Shown here piece by piece: positions 17,039-26,387 of a stretch of DNA of 64,000 nt. Every line of letters starts with the position of its first letter. Positions within the stretch are counted from its first letter, which is position 1. Position numbers and translations under genes: made by a program. The stretch is from UBA1189 sp045660385 (GTDB lineage Bacteria; Bacteroidota; Bacteroidia; Bacteroidales; Bacteroidaceae): positions 1-64,000 of the forward strand of contig JAZRDT010000157.1 of the NCBI GenBank assembly GCA_045660385.1, given 5' to 3'. Under the pieces are notes generated by a model that was not told the DNA's origin, searched no databases, and saw only the letters and a program-made list of their open reading frames with translations.

Positions 17039-18688
17039 ATGGGAAAAGACATTATTTTACGCATTGAAGACAGCATCAAGAAAAATTGGGATCGTGATGC
17101 TTTGACCGACTACAAAGGTTGCACATTGCAATACAAAGATGTAGCCCGTCGTATCGAAAAGTTGCACATCATGTTCAGGGAAGTAGGCATCGAGCCTGGC
17201 GACAAGATTTCGCTCTGCGGCCGCAACAGCTCAAACTGGGGTGTTGCCTTCCTTGCTACGCTGACCTACGGCGCTGTACCCGTGCCCATCTTGCACGAGT
17301 TCAAAGCCGATAATATCCACAACATCATCAATCACAGCGACTCAAAATTAGCCTTCATTGGCGAAAGTATTTGGGAAAACCTCAATGAAGAGGAGATTCC
17401 CAATGTGCTCGGTGTTATCCAGATTGAAGACTACAACCTGTTTATCAGCCGCGACAAGAAGTTGACATATGCTCGCGAGCACTTGAACGAACTTTTCGGA
17501 AAGAAGTTCCCCAACCGTTTCGAAAAGAACATGATTGGCTACTACCACAACAATCTTCCCGACGATTTAGCCATCATCAACTACACCAGTGGTTCTACCG
17601 GTTTCTCTAAGGGTGTAATGATTCCCTATCGTGCGGTGACCAACAATATGGCATTTGCCGACCAGGCACTCAGTCTGAAGGCCGGCATGACTATCGTATC
17701 CATGTTGCCTATGGCACACATGTACGGCATGGCCTTTGAGTTCCTCTATGAGCTTACTGCAGGTATGCACATCTACTTCCTTACAAAGATACCTTCACCG
17801 AAGATTATCTTCCAGGCACTTAACGAGATTAAGCCCTCAGTAGTTGTTGCCGTACCTCTCATCATCGAGAAGATTATCAAGAAGAACGTGATACCGAAAC
17901 TTGAGACTCCGAGCATGCGTCTCCTGCTTAAGGTCCCCATCGTAAACGAGGCCATCCTCACCAAGGTACGCGAGACCATGATCAGTTCATTCGGAGGCAA
18001 CTTCTACGAAGTCATCGTAGGTGGCGCAGCCTTCAACCAGGAGGTAGAGACATTGCTCCACCAGCTCAAGTTCCCCTACACAGTAGGATATGGTGCCACA
18101 GAATGTGCCCCCATCATCTGCTACGAAGACTGGAAGAAGTTCGTACCTGGCTCATGCGGTAAGGCCGCTTACGGCATGGAGGTGCGCATCAATTCTTCAG
18201 ATCCCGCCAACATTCCCGGCGAGATTCTCGTAAAGGGTCCCAACGTGATGCTTGGTTACTACAAGAACGAGGAAGCTACTGCCGAAACCATCGATGCCGA
18301 TGGCTGGTACCACTCAGGTGACCTTGGCGTGATGGATGCCGATGGCAACGTATTCATCAAGGGACGCTCGAAGAACATGCTTCTCGGCCCCTCCGGACAG
18401 AACATTTACCCCGAGGAGATTGAGGATCAGCTCAACAGCCTCCCCTATGTTGCCGAATCACTCGTCATTCACCGCGACGGCAAACTGGTAGCTCTCATCC
18501 ACCCCGACTACGACACTGCCTTCAAAGAGGGTAAGAGCGTCAAGGATGTAGCAGTACAGATGGATGAAAATCGCACTGAGCTCAACAAGAATCTCCCCGC
18601 TTATTGCCAGATCGCAAGCATACAGATTCAGAGCGAAGAGTTCGAGAAGACTCCGAAGAAGAGCATCAAGAGATATCTGTATCAATAA
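17039..18688 (+). CDS. AMP-binding acyl-CoA synthetase (long-chain fatty-acid-CoA ligase type)
   Basis: 549-residue cytoplasmic or membrane-associated adenylate-forming enzyme that activates a carboxylic acid with ATP and transfers it to CoA. Motifs in order: the ATP-binding loop INYTSGSTGFSKGV (about 179-192), YGATECAP (about 351-358), GWYHSGDLG (about 422-430), the hinge GRSKNMLLGPSGQNIYPEEIE (about 442-462) and a C-terminal catalytic lysine segment (TPKKSIKRYLYQ). The length and sequence fit the Bacteroidetes long-chain acyl-CoA ligase group. The gene is monocistronic with its own promoter and a strong terminator. The acyl specificity is inferred from the family only. Confidence 0.88.
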   Translation: MGKDIILRIEDSIKKNWDRDALTDYKGCTLQYKDVARRIEKLHIMFREVGIEPGDKISLCGRNSSNWGVAFLATLTYGAVPVPILHEFKADNIHNIINHSDSKLAFIGESIWENLNEEEIPNVLGVIQIEDYNLFISRDKKLTYAREHLNELFGKKFPNRFEKNMIGYYHNNLPDDLAIINYTSGSTGFSKGVMIPYRAVTNNMAFADQALSLKAGMTIVSMLPMAHMYGMAFEFLYELTAGMHIYFLTKIPSPKIIFQALNEIKPSVVVAVPLIIEKIIKKNVIPKLETPSMRLLLKVPIVNEAILTKVRETMISSFGGNFYEVIVGGAAFNQEVETLLHQLKFPYTVGYGATECAPIICYEDWKKFVPGSCGKAAYGMEVRINSSDPANIPGEILVKGPNVMLGYYKNEEATAETIDADGWYHSGDLGVMDADGNVFIKGRSKNMLLGPSGQNIYPEEIEDQLNSLPYVAESLVIHRDGKLVALIHPDYDTAFKEGKSVKDVAVQMDENRTELNKNLPAYCQIASIQIQSEEFEKTPKKSIKRYLYQ

Positions 18689-18707
18689 TCGAACAGTGCA
18701 TTGCAAA

Positions 18708-18739
18708 TAAAAAAGCGTTTCAGTTGAAACGCTTTTTTT
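18708..18739. terminator. Intrinsic terminator, bidirectional
   Basis: AAAAAGCGTTTC, an AGTT loop and GAAACGCTTTTTTT form a classic terminator between the converging acyl-CoA synthetase and TolC genes, with A and T tracts on both sides. Confidence 0.9.
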
Positions 18740-18762
18740 GTTTATCTCATAGACAGATGTTA

Positions 18763-20256
18763 TCAAATTGCCAATGGCTCACCCTTCTCAAAGTCATAAA
18801 GAGTCTTACGCATGATATCCGCCAAACTGAGCTGATAGGCAATGTAGGCACTCAGGTGGTTGCGATAGGCGCTATTGAGACGATTGCGCTCGAGTGCCAA
18901 TGTCTGGCTATCAATATCTCCATCAGAGAAACGCTGGAGCGTAATCTCAAAACTCTTCTCAGCGATAAGCACATTCTTCTCAAGCAATTGCAAACGCTTG
19001 AGGTTATTGTTGAGCTGTGCCACTGAGTTGCGTGTTTCTGTCTCGATTGATCGTTCCAATTCCTCCTTTGCCAAATAGTTTTGACGTTGACGAGCCTCTG
19101 CCGCACGCACGCGTGCTTTGTTCTCTCCCCAATCCAGAATGGGCACCGACACGGTAAGTCCCACACCATAGTTGATCGGACGGTTCATAAAGTCATTCGC
19201 CGATGTCTGGATAACACTACCATAGGCAGTCGAAAGATCGTTCATACTTGTACCCGTTTTCTGCACATAGGCATCAAAGTATCCACGCACCATGCCGTCG
19301 GCCTTGCGCTGACGAATACTCATCTCCTGCTGTTCGATAGCAATGTCCTGATCGCGCAGTTCAGTGCGGTTCTTCAAAGCATACTCCACAGCCTTTTCCG
19401 CATCGACAACAATGATATTATATTTCAGCTCATCATTGAGCACTACGCTATCAGAAAGTTCAATACCCAACAATTCCTTGAAGCTGTTCACCGCTGATTC
19501 CTGATTGATAAGCGCCATCTCATAGCTATTCTGTGCCTCAGCCAGGTCAACCTCCATCTGCAAAGCATCCACCTCACGAATAAGTCCTGATGCATATTTG
19601 TTCTGTGCAATCAGATTCGCCTCATTCTGTCGCTCGTAGTCAAGCAATGCAATCTCGGTACTGCGCTGCAGAGACAACAGATTGTAGTAAGCACTGCTCA
19701 CGCGATAAACGAGATTCAGTTCCTCGCGACGCAACGATTTGTTGGTACGTTCATAATCCAGCTTTGCTGACTTTAGCGATGAGCGTATCGCATTGTATCC
19801 ATACAGCGCATCGATGGGCTGGCGCAAACGCAGGCGCGTATTAAATGTAGACGAACGGTCATCATTGTAGAGGTCATCATAGCTGTTCAGACTCGTTTCC
19901 CAATAGATGTTACCATTGGTTATCAGCGGTTGGTTCACCGTAACCGTACCGCCATAGTCCATACGCTTGACAGAATAGAAAGACACACCGGTAGTGTCGT
20001 CCCATGTACGAACCGTCTGGTTAAACTCAGGCATAGTAAGACTGAAATCGATGTGCGTTTTCAAGCTACTGGTTGCAGACTTCAAGTTATATTCAGCTAT
20101 TTTCAGGTTCTCCTGCAGATTTTGCATCGTATAACTCTTCTCTTTCGCAAGTTCCACGCTTGCTTCCAATGTAAGATAATAGGTTTCAGCTTTAACGTAC
20201 ACACTTGCAAACAGTAAACAGAGCAAGGTTGTAAATTTTATATTTTTTGCAGTCAT
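18763..20256 (-). CDS. TolC-family outer membrane channel of the MacB-type efflux operon
   Basis: 497-residue outer-membrane efflux protein. The signal peptide (LLCLLFASVYVKA) is followed by two TolC repeats of long amphipathic helices (SVELAKEKSYTMQNLQEN near the start; FEITLQRFSDGDIDSQTLALERNRLN near the end) and beta strands. It is the last gene of the five-gene adaptor-permease-ATPase operon, 21 bases after the ATPase gene. It supplies the exit duct for whatever the ABC transporter exports. Length is at the upper end for the family, normal for Bacteroidetes members. Confidence 0.85.
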   Translation of the reverse strand: MTAKNIKFTTLLCLLFASVYVKAETYYLTLEASVELAKEKSYTMQNLQENLKIAEYNLKSATSSLKTHIDFSLTMPEFNQTVRTWDDTTGVSFYSVKRMDYGGTVTVNQPLITNGNIYWETSLNSYDDLYNDDRSSTFNTRLRLRQPIDALYGYNAIRSSLKSAKLDYERTNKSLRREELNLVYRVSSAYYNLLSLQRSTEIALLDYERQNEANLIAQNKYASGLIREVDALQMEVDLAEAQNSYEMALINQESAVNSFKELLGIELSDSVVLNDELKYNIIVVDAEKAVEYALKNRTELRDQDIAIEQQEMSIRQRKADGMVRGYFDAYVQKTGTSMNDLSTAYGSVIQTSANDFMNRPINYGVGLTVSVPILDWGENKARVRAAEARQRQNYLAKEELERSIETETRNSVAQLNNNLKRLQLLEKNVLIAEKSFEITLQRFSDGDIDSQTLALERNRLNSAYRNHLSAYIAYQLSLADIMRKTLYDFEKGEPLAI

Positions 20257-20277
20257 AATCGGCTTGTTGCTTTATTT

Positions 20278-20982
20278 CTAGTCTATAATTGTTCGTTTCG
20301 GATTCAAACGGTCATAATGAATGGTTCCATCCTTAATATATACATTTCGGATGGCATAGTCTGCAATCTCCTGCTCGTGAGTAATGAGAATAATCGTGTT
20401 GCCCTCACGGTGCAGTTCATTGAAGAGTCGCATAATTTCAATACCTGTCTTTGAGTCCAACGCTCCCGTAGGCTCGTCAGCCAGCAGGATACCTGGGTTT
20501 GTAACCAAAGCACGTGCAATGGCTACGCGCTGACGCTGACCACCTGACAATTCGCTCGGCTTATGATGCATGCGGTCGGCCAATTTCACACGCTCAAGCG
20601 CACGAACAGCACGTTCCCTACGCTCAGCAGCAGGTACACCGGCATAGGCCAGTGGCAGTTCCACATTCTGCACCGCATTGAGTTTGGGCAAAAGATTGAA
20701 GTTCTGGAACACAAAACCAATCTCCTTGTTACGCATGGCAGAAAGCGCATCATCATCCAGTTTGCTCACATCGACACCACGAAACTTATATTCACCTGTC
20801 GAGGGGGTATCAAGGCAACCCAATATATTCATAAAGGTACTCTTTCCCGATCCCGACGGTCCCATGATGCTCAGATATTCACCATGCTGAATATTCAGGT
20901 TTACATTTTGCAAAGCCATAACCACGTTATCGCCCATTTCGTAACGTTTGGTTATATTGGTTATTTCAATTAGATTACTCAT
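20278..20982 (-). CDS. ABC transporter ATP-binding protein (MacB/LolD-like)
   Basis: 234-residue ATPase with Walker A GPSGSGKST (about 41-49), Q-loop FQNFNLLPKLNAVQNV, signature LSGGQRQRVAIARAL (about 143-157), Walker B ILLADEPTGALD and the switch His (ITHEQE). These mark the MacB/LolD/FtsE class, which works with long-loop permeases. The gene overlaps the permease gene by eight bases. In E. coli MacB the ATPase and permease are fused; here they are separate polypeptides, the usual arrangement in Bacteroidetes. Confidence 0.93.
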   Translation of the reverse strand: MSNLIEITNITKRYEMGDNVVMALQNVNLNIQHGEYLSIMGPSGSGKSTFMNILGCLDTPSTGEYKFRGVDVSKLDDDALSAMRNKEIGFVFQNFNLLPKLNAVQNVELPLAYAGVPAAERRERAVRALERVKLADRMHHKPSELSGGQRQRVAIARALVTNPGILLADEPTGALDSKTGIEIMRLFNELHREGNTIILITHEQEIADYAIRNVYIKDGTIHYDRLNPKRTIID

Positions 20983-22213
20983 AGCGAATAGAATCTACAG
21001 GTTTCAGATTGGCAGCATTCTTAGCCGGCAGGTAACCGAATACAACACCTACCACTACGGAGAATGCGAAAGCAATGATGATACTATATAATCTGATATA
21101 GGTACTCACATCAGTAAACACCGACACCAAGAGCGACAGCGACACACCGGCCACTACACCAATGATACCGCCTGCTATACTGATTACCACGGCCTCTGTA
21201 ACAAACTGGCTCATGATATCACGTTTGCGTGCGCCAATGGCACGACGAATACCAATCTCACGGGTACGCTCCATCACCGTAGCCAACATGATATTCATAA
21301 TACCGATACCACCCACCAATAGGGATATGGCAGCAATAGCAGCCAGCAGGAAATTGTAAATCTGGCGCTCCTTCTCTTCCTGTTTGAGCAACTCGAGCGG
21401 AATCACAATACCATAGTCCTCGTTGTTGAAGTGGTGTCGTTTGATGATTTCATTCACCAAAGCCGACGTCTCCATCAGGCGCTCTGAATTCTCTACCTGA
21501 ATAGTCAGCTGCTGAATTTCACTTTCAAGAGCATTACCACGAGAAAAACGATCAAGAAACATCGACAAGGGCACATAGACGTCCGTATTAAGATCACGAG
21601 CCGCCAATTCACCCACCGTTTCGGCAAAGAGTGCCTTCGACTCCAGCACCCCGACCACTTCGAGCCATTGGTCTTCAATCTTAATCATCTTACCTATGGG
21701 ATCTTCCTTCTGGAAGAGTGAGAAGGCGATGCCTGCTCCCAGCACACACACCTTCAGTTTGCCATCATAATGCACCTTACCCACAAATTCTCCTTCGCTA
21801 ATCTGATAGTTGAGGATATCATAGAAATCGGGAGTAACACCGATTACAGATGACTTCACCGTTCTATTGCCATATTTCACATCGGCATTGATCTCAGCCT
21901 GCGCCGCTATACGCGACACCCCAGGAACGATTTCACGAATCACCTCGGCATCAAGCAACGAGAGACCCGGTGAAAACTTCGTGCGCACCTCCTCCAGTTC
22001 CTCATCCGACATATCCTTTTCGCGCACAATAATATTGTTCACACCCAAGTCTTGATACTTGGCTATAGCCTCACGCTTCGCTCCCTCACCGATCGACAAC
22101 ATGGCAATCACCGATGCCACACCAAAGATAATACCCAGCATCGTCAAGAACGAACGGAACTTATGGTCGGCCAATCCTTGAAAGGCAACCTTTATATTTT
22201 CGCTATATTCCAC
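20975..22213 (-). CDS. MacB-type ABC transporter permease
   Basis: 412-residue inner-membrane permease: one N-terminal helix (about 18-40, SFLTMLGIIFGVASVIAML), a large MacB-like periplasmic core (about 45-280) and three C-terminal helices (from about 285; FtsX-like, with ERTREIGIRRAIGARKRDI between the first two). The start codon is GTG (22211-22213); no in-frame ATG gives a plausible N-terminus. The MacB type moves substrates from the periplasm through TolC with an adaptor by mechanotransmission. Substrates in this family include macrolides, toxins and lipoproteins; none can be assigned here. Confidence 0.9.
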   Translation of the reverse strand: MEYSENIKVAFQGLADHKFRSFLTMLGIIFGVASVIAMLSIGEGAKREAIAKYQDLGVNNIIVREKDMSDEELEEVRTKFSPGLSLLDAEVIREIVPGVSRIAAQAEINADVKYGNRTVKSSVIGVTPDFYDILNYQISEGEFVGKVHYDGKLKVCVLGAGIAFSLFQKEDPIGKMIKIEDQWLEVVGVLESKALFAETVGELAARDLNTDVYVPLSMFLDRFSRGNALESEIQQLTIQVENSERLMETSALVNEIIKRHHFNNEDYGIVIPLELLKQEEKERQIYNFLLAAIAAISLLVGGIGIMNIMLATVMERTREIGIRRAIGARKRDIMSQFVTEAVVISIAGGIIGVVAGVSLSLLVSVFTDVSTYIRLYSIIIAFAFSVVVGVVFGYLPAKNAANLKPVDSIRYE

Positions 22214-22257
22214 TGTATTGTTTTTGTTAAACTGTTTGTAAAGAATAGTAACTGTCC

Positions 22258-23253
22258 CTATTTCTTGACATCCTCCAAGTATTCACAGCTGACAGTCATA
22301 CCCGGCTTCAAACGCTCGTCAGACACAAGTAATCGCACCTCTACGTCAAACACCTTCTGGCGAGGATTATTATAGTCGCGTGGATGGCAGAAACGGCCAA
22401 TGCGCGACACCTCACCCTCAAAAGCGACTTCAGGAAGTGCATCCAAGCGTATAAGCACCTTTGTTCCCACGTTGATACGCAAGAAATCATTCTCATTGAT
22501 GCAAGTCTCCACCTTCATCCAAGTAAGGTCAGGAACATAGCCCATCGAGTTTCCGCGCCACACCTCATCACCCACTTGAAGCAGTTGGCCCGAGCGCCAG
22601 TTGCGATGAATCTGGAAGATACCCGGGATCTCCGAACGGATGGTTAGTTGGGGAATGATGTCGTAGGCATTCTGTATGTCCTTACGAATTTGATTCACAC
22701 GTATCTGCTGTATTTTCAGATCATTGGCATTGATAATCTCATTGAGTTCGAGTTTGCGTTTTGCCAGATTAAGCGCTATCGTTGCCTGCTGAAACTCCAG
22801 TTCCTTGATTTTCTTCGTACGCTCCGATTCAAACTGAGCAGCTTCAAGCGTCAGTTTGCGAAGCTCATACGTAGCCAGTTCAGATTTGATGGTCGATTCA
22901 TTCTCACTGCCACGGTTTTCTTGATTTACTAGCATTGTCTCGAGCGAAGCCAACTGCGATTCCAACGCCGTCTCGCGGTCCACGATATACTTGGTCACAT
23001 CTGCGGGATCCAGTTGGATAACCGAATCACCGGGTTGTATAACCTTTCCATGTTCTTCAAGTCCAATGATTCGCATCGAGCTCCATCGTCCGAAACGAGG
23101 CATCACAAAAGCCTTTGTACGCACAGCCGACAACTCGCCGGTCTCCACGATGGAAGTGCTTTTGCGTTCAGCCTCCTTATCGCCGCCAAGTATGCCTCCT
23201 TCACAAGCTACAAGAAGCGGCAACACGCATAGATATTTGAGTATGTTCTTCAT
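22258..23253 (-). CDS. HlyD-like periplasmic adaptor (third in operon)
   Basis: 331-residue lipoprotein adaptor (signal ending LLVACEGG), the shortest of three consecutive paralogues. An early lipoyl-like half (VIQPGDSVIQLDP) is followed by a long coiled coil (about 80-190: SQLASLETML through QIRVNQIRKDIQ), then the second lipoyl half (PQLTIRSEIPGIFQI) and beta-barrel (FLRINVGTKVLIRLDALP). It lacks the C-terminal membrane-proximal extension seen in the other two, ending at SCEYLEDVKK. It is separated from the permease gene by 44 bases and overlaps the previous adaptor by four. Confidence 0.85.
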   Translation of the reverse strand: MKNILKYLCVLPLLVACEGGILGGDKEAERKSTSIVETGELSAVRTKAFVMPRFGRWSSMRIIGLEEHGKVIQPGDSVIQLDPADVTKYIVDRETALESQLASLETMLVNQENRGSENESTIKSELATYELRKLTLEAAQFESERTKKIKELEFQQATIALNLAKRKLELNEIINANDLKIQQIRVNQIRKDIQNAYDIIPQLTIRSEIPGIFQIHRNWRSGQLLQVGDEVWRGNSMGYVPDLTWMKVETCINENDFLRINVGTKVLIRLDALPEVAFEGEVSRIGRFCHPRDYNNPRQKVFDVEVRLLVSDERLKPGMTVSCEYLEDVKK

Positions 23254-24476
23254 TTCTTCTCCTTCTCTTTTTCTACGATTGCGGGATCCACGAGAGCCAC
23301 TTTGTCACCTTCATCCAGTCCCTCCTCAATGATTACATAATCTGAATTGGTAGGTCCCGTCTGTACCATTACCTTATCATATCCTGCCACCGTCTTTTTG
23401 AACACATAGCTCTTGTCACCCTCCACATGCAACGCCTCGAGGGGGACGTAGCAAACATCATTGATTTCATCCACGATGATACGGCAACTTACCGTCAGTC
23501 CGGGCAACAGATTCCTGTTATATTGATCTATAACAATTTCAATGGGGAACACCTTGATTTTCGAATTATTGTCCTTGTTTTGTGCCAGGTTCGCAACGGT
23601 AGTTACGGTACCCGTAAAGATACTGTCCGAGAATGCATCGGGACGTATCTGCACTTTCAAACCTTTCGTCACCTGCGATATATCCACCTCATTGATGTTC
23701 ACCTTTGCCTTCAGTTTCGACAAGTCAGGCAACTGTATCAATTGCTGCTTCGACCAGCACTGGTCTCCGGCTTGATATTTCGAACTGGTACTGTGATTGC
23801 GCGACACGATAGCGATACCGGGCGAAGGAGTTACCACAAACAATTTGTCAAGAGTACTATGCGCTTCGGCCAATCGCTCTTCATCCTGACGGATAGAGAG
23901 ACGTTTCTTCTTCACCTCTTCAGCCTGTATTCTACGGCGATTTTCAATCTGTTCCTTTGCACGGGCAAGCGAGATATCTGCTTTTTCCAGATTCAGTTGG
24001 ATTTCACGCTTTTTAATTTCACTTTCGTGCGATGCCGACTCCAGCTGCATTCGTGATATCTCGTGACTGATGCGTGTCACCTCATAGTCAGCATTCAGTT
24101 CCTCCATCTGTAGTTCATGTTGGGCAAGCATCTTCTCCAGTTCTGCATTGCTCACCACCAGACGGTCTTCGTAGTCGAGTATCGACTTTCGCACTTCGGC
24201 GGGATCAAAGGTTATGACCGTATCACCAGCCTGCACCTCATCACCATCCGTCACAATGTTGGATATCTTCAGATTACCAAATCGCCAAGGGATATCAGGA
24301 GAAGAGATATTGATAGAGTTGACAGCCTCAATCTCTCCCTCTTCATATATGTCAACATAGAAGACACCTTTCGTCACTTTTGCTTCGGGCACCTGCACAT
24401 CAGCCTTCTTGCCGCACGATACGACAAGTGCTCCCACACAGCAAAGCAATACAGTCCATTTTGATTTGTTATTCAT
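23250..24476 (-). CDS. HlyD-like periplasmic adaptor (second in operon)
   Basis: 408-residue lipoprotein adaptor (signal ending LVVSCGKK). Order of parts: lipoyl half (VQAGDTVITFDPAEV), a coiled-coil hairpin (about 100-215, with EIKKREIQLNLEKADISLARAKEQ in its second arm), second lipoyl half (VVTPSPGIAIVSR), beta-barrel (VTKGLKVQIRPDAFSDSIF) and a membrane-proximal domain (YVPLEALHVEGDKSYVF). Its ATG overlaps the stop of the first adaptor gene and its stop overlaps the start of the third (ATGA each), so all three are translationally coupled. Confidence 0.85.
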   Translation of the reverse strand: MNNKSKWTVLLCCVGALVVSCGKKADVQVPEAKVTKGVFYVDIYEEGEIEAVNSINISSPDIPWRFGNLKISNIVTDGDEVQAGDTVITFDPAEVRKSILDYEDRLVVSNAELEKMLAQHELQMEELNADYEVTRISHEISRMQLESASHESEIKKREIQLNLEKADISLARAKEQIENRRRIQAEEVKKKRLSIRQDEERLAEAHSTLDKLFVVTPSPGIAIVSRNHSTSSKYQAGDQCWSKQQLIQLPDLSKLKAKVNINEVDISQVTKGLKVQIRPDAFSDSIFTGTVTTVANLAQNKDNNSKIKVFPIEIVIDQYNRNLLPGLTVSCRIIVDEINDVCYVPLEALHVEGDKSYVFKKTVAGYDKVMVQTGPTNSDYVIIEEGLDEGDKVALVDPAIVEKEKEKK

Positions 24477-25687
24477 AATATAATATGCTTTTCGTCGGGT
24501 TTTATCATCGTTATTTCTTCACCCTCGTCAACACCTTCGGCTATGACAGAGTTTCGGGGTGTAGTTATCGAGAGTTTCACTTCGCGTTCTTCATATTTCT
24601 TTCCTTTGCGCACATATACCACATTGACAGAGTCGCGATGATACACACACACCGTAGGCACCACAAGCATATCGGGCAGATGTTGCAGGAAGATACGACA
24701 GTTTACACTGAGTCCGGGATCAATGGGCTGCAGGAAGCTATCCACCGAAGCTTCAATTTCAAAGGTCTTCACCTCCGATCCATCGGTACGTTTCAGTCCC
24801 ATAGCTGGCAACTTTGTGATACGTCCCCATGCACGGTTTCCCGGCATCGCATCAAACGTATATTCTACCGAGTCGCCCACTTCAATACGCTTATATTCTG
24901 TTTCCTGTGCATAGATAAGCACCTTCATGCTATCCATATTAGGCATCGACACGATAGAGCGGCCATCCCATACGTTATCGCCCACGTTCCATGTTTCTCC
25001 GCCCCAGGGCCATCTTCTTGAACGAATGGCCAATCCATCCTCCGGGGCCAACACCACGAGTGATTTCATCAGTTCACGCTGACGTTCCACGCGTCGTTCC
25101 ACCTGTGCTATTTGACTCTCAATCTTTTTTATATCGGCCCTATTCATCGCCTCCTGCGCTGTTATCTGTTTGTCCAGTCGCGAGCGATTGATGGTAGCCT
25201 GTTCCATCTGCAGTTCCTTGATACGCCGTTCGGTCGGACTAAGATACAGCAGCTGCACCGAGTCAAGCCCTGCTATCAATGTTTCCGCATCATTGGTCCT
25301 TACTTGCGCATCAAGAAGCGCCATCTCCATCTCGGCATTCGCCTTGGCCGATTCCAGATCGGCATATGCATTTTCAAGAGACAATACCCATCGTTCATAT
25401 TGCTCCTCAATGCCAGCATCCTCAATCACAAAAAGTGTATCTCCTTTTTTTACCAGCGTTCCATTTTCGACAATGTATTTGATGCTACCGTCAGCATCGT
25501 GAGGACAAGTGAACGCCTGCGAGTTCACTGATTCGGCAAAACCTTCGACACGTAGAATATCATCGAATGCTCCTCGATGCACAGTATGCAGCATAAGATT
25601 ATCGCTTGTTTCTGAAGAACAAGCCACAAATGTCATACTCAACATTGCCATCAAGCACGACAATACAAATCCTTTACGATAACGCAT
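24473..25687 (-). CDS. HlyD-like periplasmic adaptor (first in operon)
   Basis: 404-residue lipoprotein adaptor (signal ending FVACSSE). It has the same architecture as the second adaptor: lipoyl half (LVKKGDTLFVIEDAG), coiled coil (about 85-205), second half (VVLAPEDGLAIRSRR), barrel (IEVGDSVEYTFDAMPG) and a C-terminal domain (LVVPTVCVYHRDSVNVVYV). ATG 25687 is used; the frame's extra upstream codon is TTG. A TATCTTTG sequence abuts the ATG (25688-25695), but the better promoter is the one at 25715-25745. Three adaptors for one MacB-type pump is unusual; they may form a mixed hexameric collar or be alternatives. Confidence 0.85.
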   Translation of the reverse strand: MRYRKGFVLSCLMAMLSMTFVACSSETSDNLMLHTVHRGAFDDILRVEGFAESVNSQAFTCPHDADGSIKYIVENGTLVKKGDTLFVIEDAGIEEQYERWVLSLENAYADLESAKANAEMEMALLDAQVRTNDAETLIAGLDSVQLLYLSPTERRIKELQMEQATINRSRLDKQITAQEAMNRADIKKIESQIAQVERRVERQRELMKSLVVLAPEDGLAIRSRRWPWGGETWNVGDNVWDGRSIVSMPNMDSMKVLIYAQETEYKRIEVGDSVEYTFDAMPGNRAWGRITKLPAMGLKRTDGSEVKTFEIEASVDSFLQPIDPGLSVNCRIFLQHLPDMLVVPTVCVYHRDSVNVVYVRKGKKYEEREVKLSITTPRNSVIAEGVDEGEEITMIKPDEKHIIL

Positions 25688-25714
25688 CAAAGATATAAGA
25701 TTTATAAAGTTTCA

Positions 25715-25745
25715 CAAAAGTAGTTCAAAGAATTCAATAAATCAA
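25715..25745 (-). promoter_or_regulatory. Promoter of the three-adaptor efflux operon
   Basis: On the minus strand TTG (plus 25743-25745), a 20-nt spacer and TACTTTTG (plus 25715-25722), 27 bases before the first adaptor start. A second box, TATCTTTG at plus 25688-25695, touches the ATG and would give a leaderless or internally initiated RNA. Confidence 0.6.
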
Positions 25746-25939
25746 ATGGCACAACAGAAAAATCCCCATACGCCCAACTCTTTAACATTTATTAGGCAAG
25801 TAATTACCAATGAAACAAAGAATGATGGAGTAGAATTAGACAAGCTAAAGTTCTTGGTACGCGTCTGCCTACACACAAAACAACGTTTCCTTCGCAAGAA
25901 ACGACAAAGTATAGCTCATGCAACGTACAAAAAAGGAAA

Positions 25940-26198
25940 GGTAATGATATAGCAGTTGTCCAAACTCTAGGATTGTCCCCCTAGTTTAGGGGGCGTAGCA
26001 AGGTCTATAGAGGGTTGGCTAAATGCCAAGCCGTGCCGAGCGAGGGGAGTGTAGTGCTCTGCACGACGGAGGACCCGGTAGGGAGCGCAGCGGAGGGGGT
26101 ATTATCCCAGAAAGTCGTACCACCTCCCCCTCTTCGAGGGTACTCCTCCTACCCTAGGAGGAGAATTTAAGGTTTTGGACAACAGCTATATTATTACC
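25940..26198. mobile_element. MITE-like element with 25-bp terminal inverted repeats
   Basis: The ends 25940-25964 and 26174-26198 are inverted repeats matching at 23 of 25 positions (outer GGTAAT, inner GTTGTCCAAA). The 259-bp unit has no credible open frame. Inside are three G/C-rich hairpins: CCCCC-tagttta-GGGGG (25977-25993), a CCCCTCTTCGAGGG-like one near 26126-26140, and CTCCTCCT-accct-AGGAGGAG (26143-26163). Flanks are A-rich on both sides, so a target duplication cannot be defined beyond AAA. No transposase is in the window. Other than this element and the tRNA region, 25688-26599 shows no gene. Confidence 0.75.
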
Positions 26199-26236
26199 AA
26201 AGAAAAGAACGAGCAACTTCCGTTGCTCGTTCTCTG

Positions 26237-26321
26237 CGGAAAGGGAGGGATTCGAACCCCCGGTGCCTCTCAGCACGGCGGTTTTCAAGACCGCTGTAAT
26301 CGACCACTCTACCACCTTTCC
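26237..26321 (-). tRNA. tRNA-Ser (anticodon UGA)
   Basis: Read on the minus strand: 7-bp acceptor stem (GGAAAGG with CCTTTCC), D-arm, anticodon arm with loop CTTGAAA (anticodon TGA), a long variable arm typical of class II tRNAs (GTGCTGAGAGGCAC) and T-loop GGTTCGAATCC. The discriminator base is G; the 3' CCA is not encoded. The long extra arm and UGA anticodon identify serine. Confidence 0.95.
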
Positions 26322-26356
26322 AGTGCTTTTAGGAGTGTTCCTTTTCAAAAGCGATG

Positions 26357-26387
26357 CAAAGGTAGAGGTATTTTTTGAAACACGCAA
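26357..26387 (-). promoter_or_regulatory. Promoter of tRNA-Ser
   Basis: On the minus strand TTG (plus 26385-26387), a 20-nt spacer and TACCTTTG (plus 26357-26364), 35 bases before the tRNA 5' end. Confidence 0.75.

Noticed and set aside
25688..25695. TATCTTTG directly adjacent to the first adaptor ATG as main promoter
   Set aside because: It would place transcription start inside the coding region; the TTG-N20-TACTTTTG promoter at 25715-25745 is better placed.
25746..25952. 68-codon frame between the efflux operon and the MITE-like element
   Set aside because: It overlaps the efflux promoter at its start and ends inside the terminal inverted repeat; composition is that of non-coding DNA and no family is recognised.
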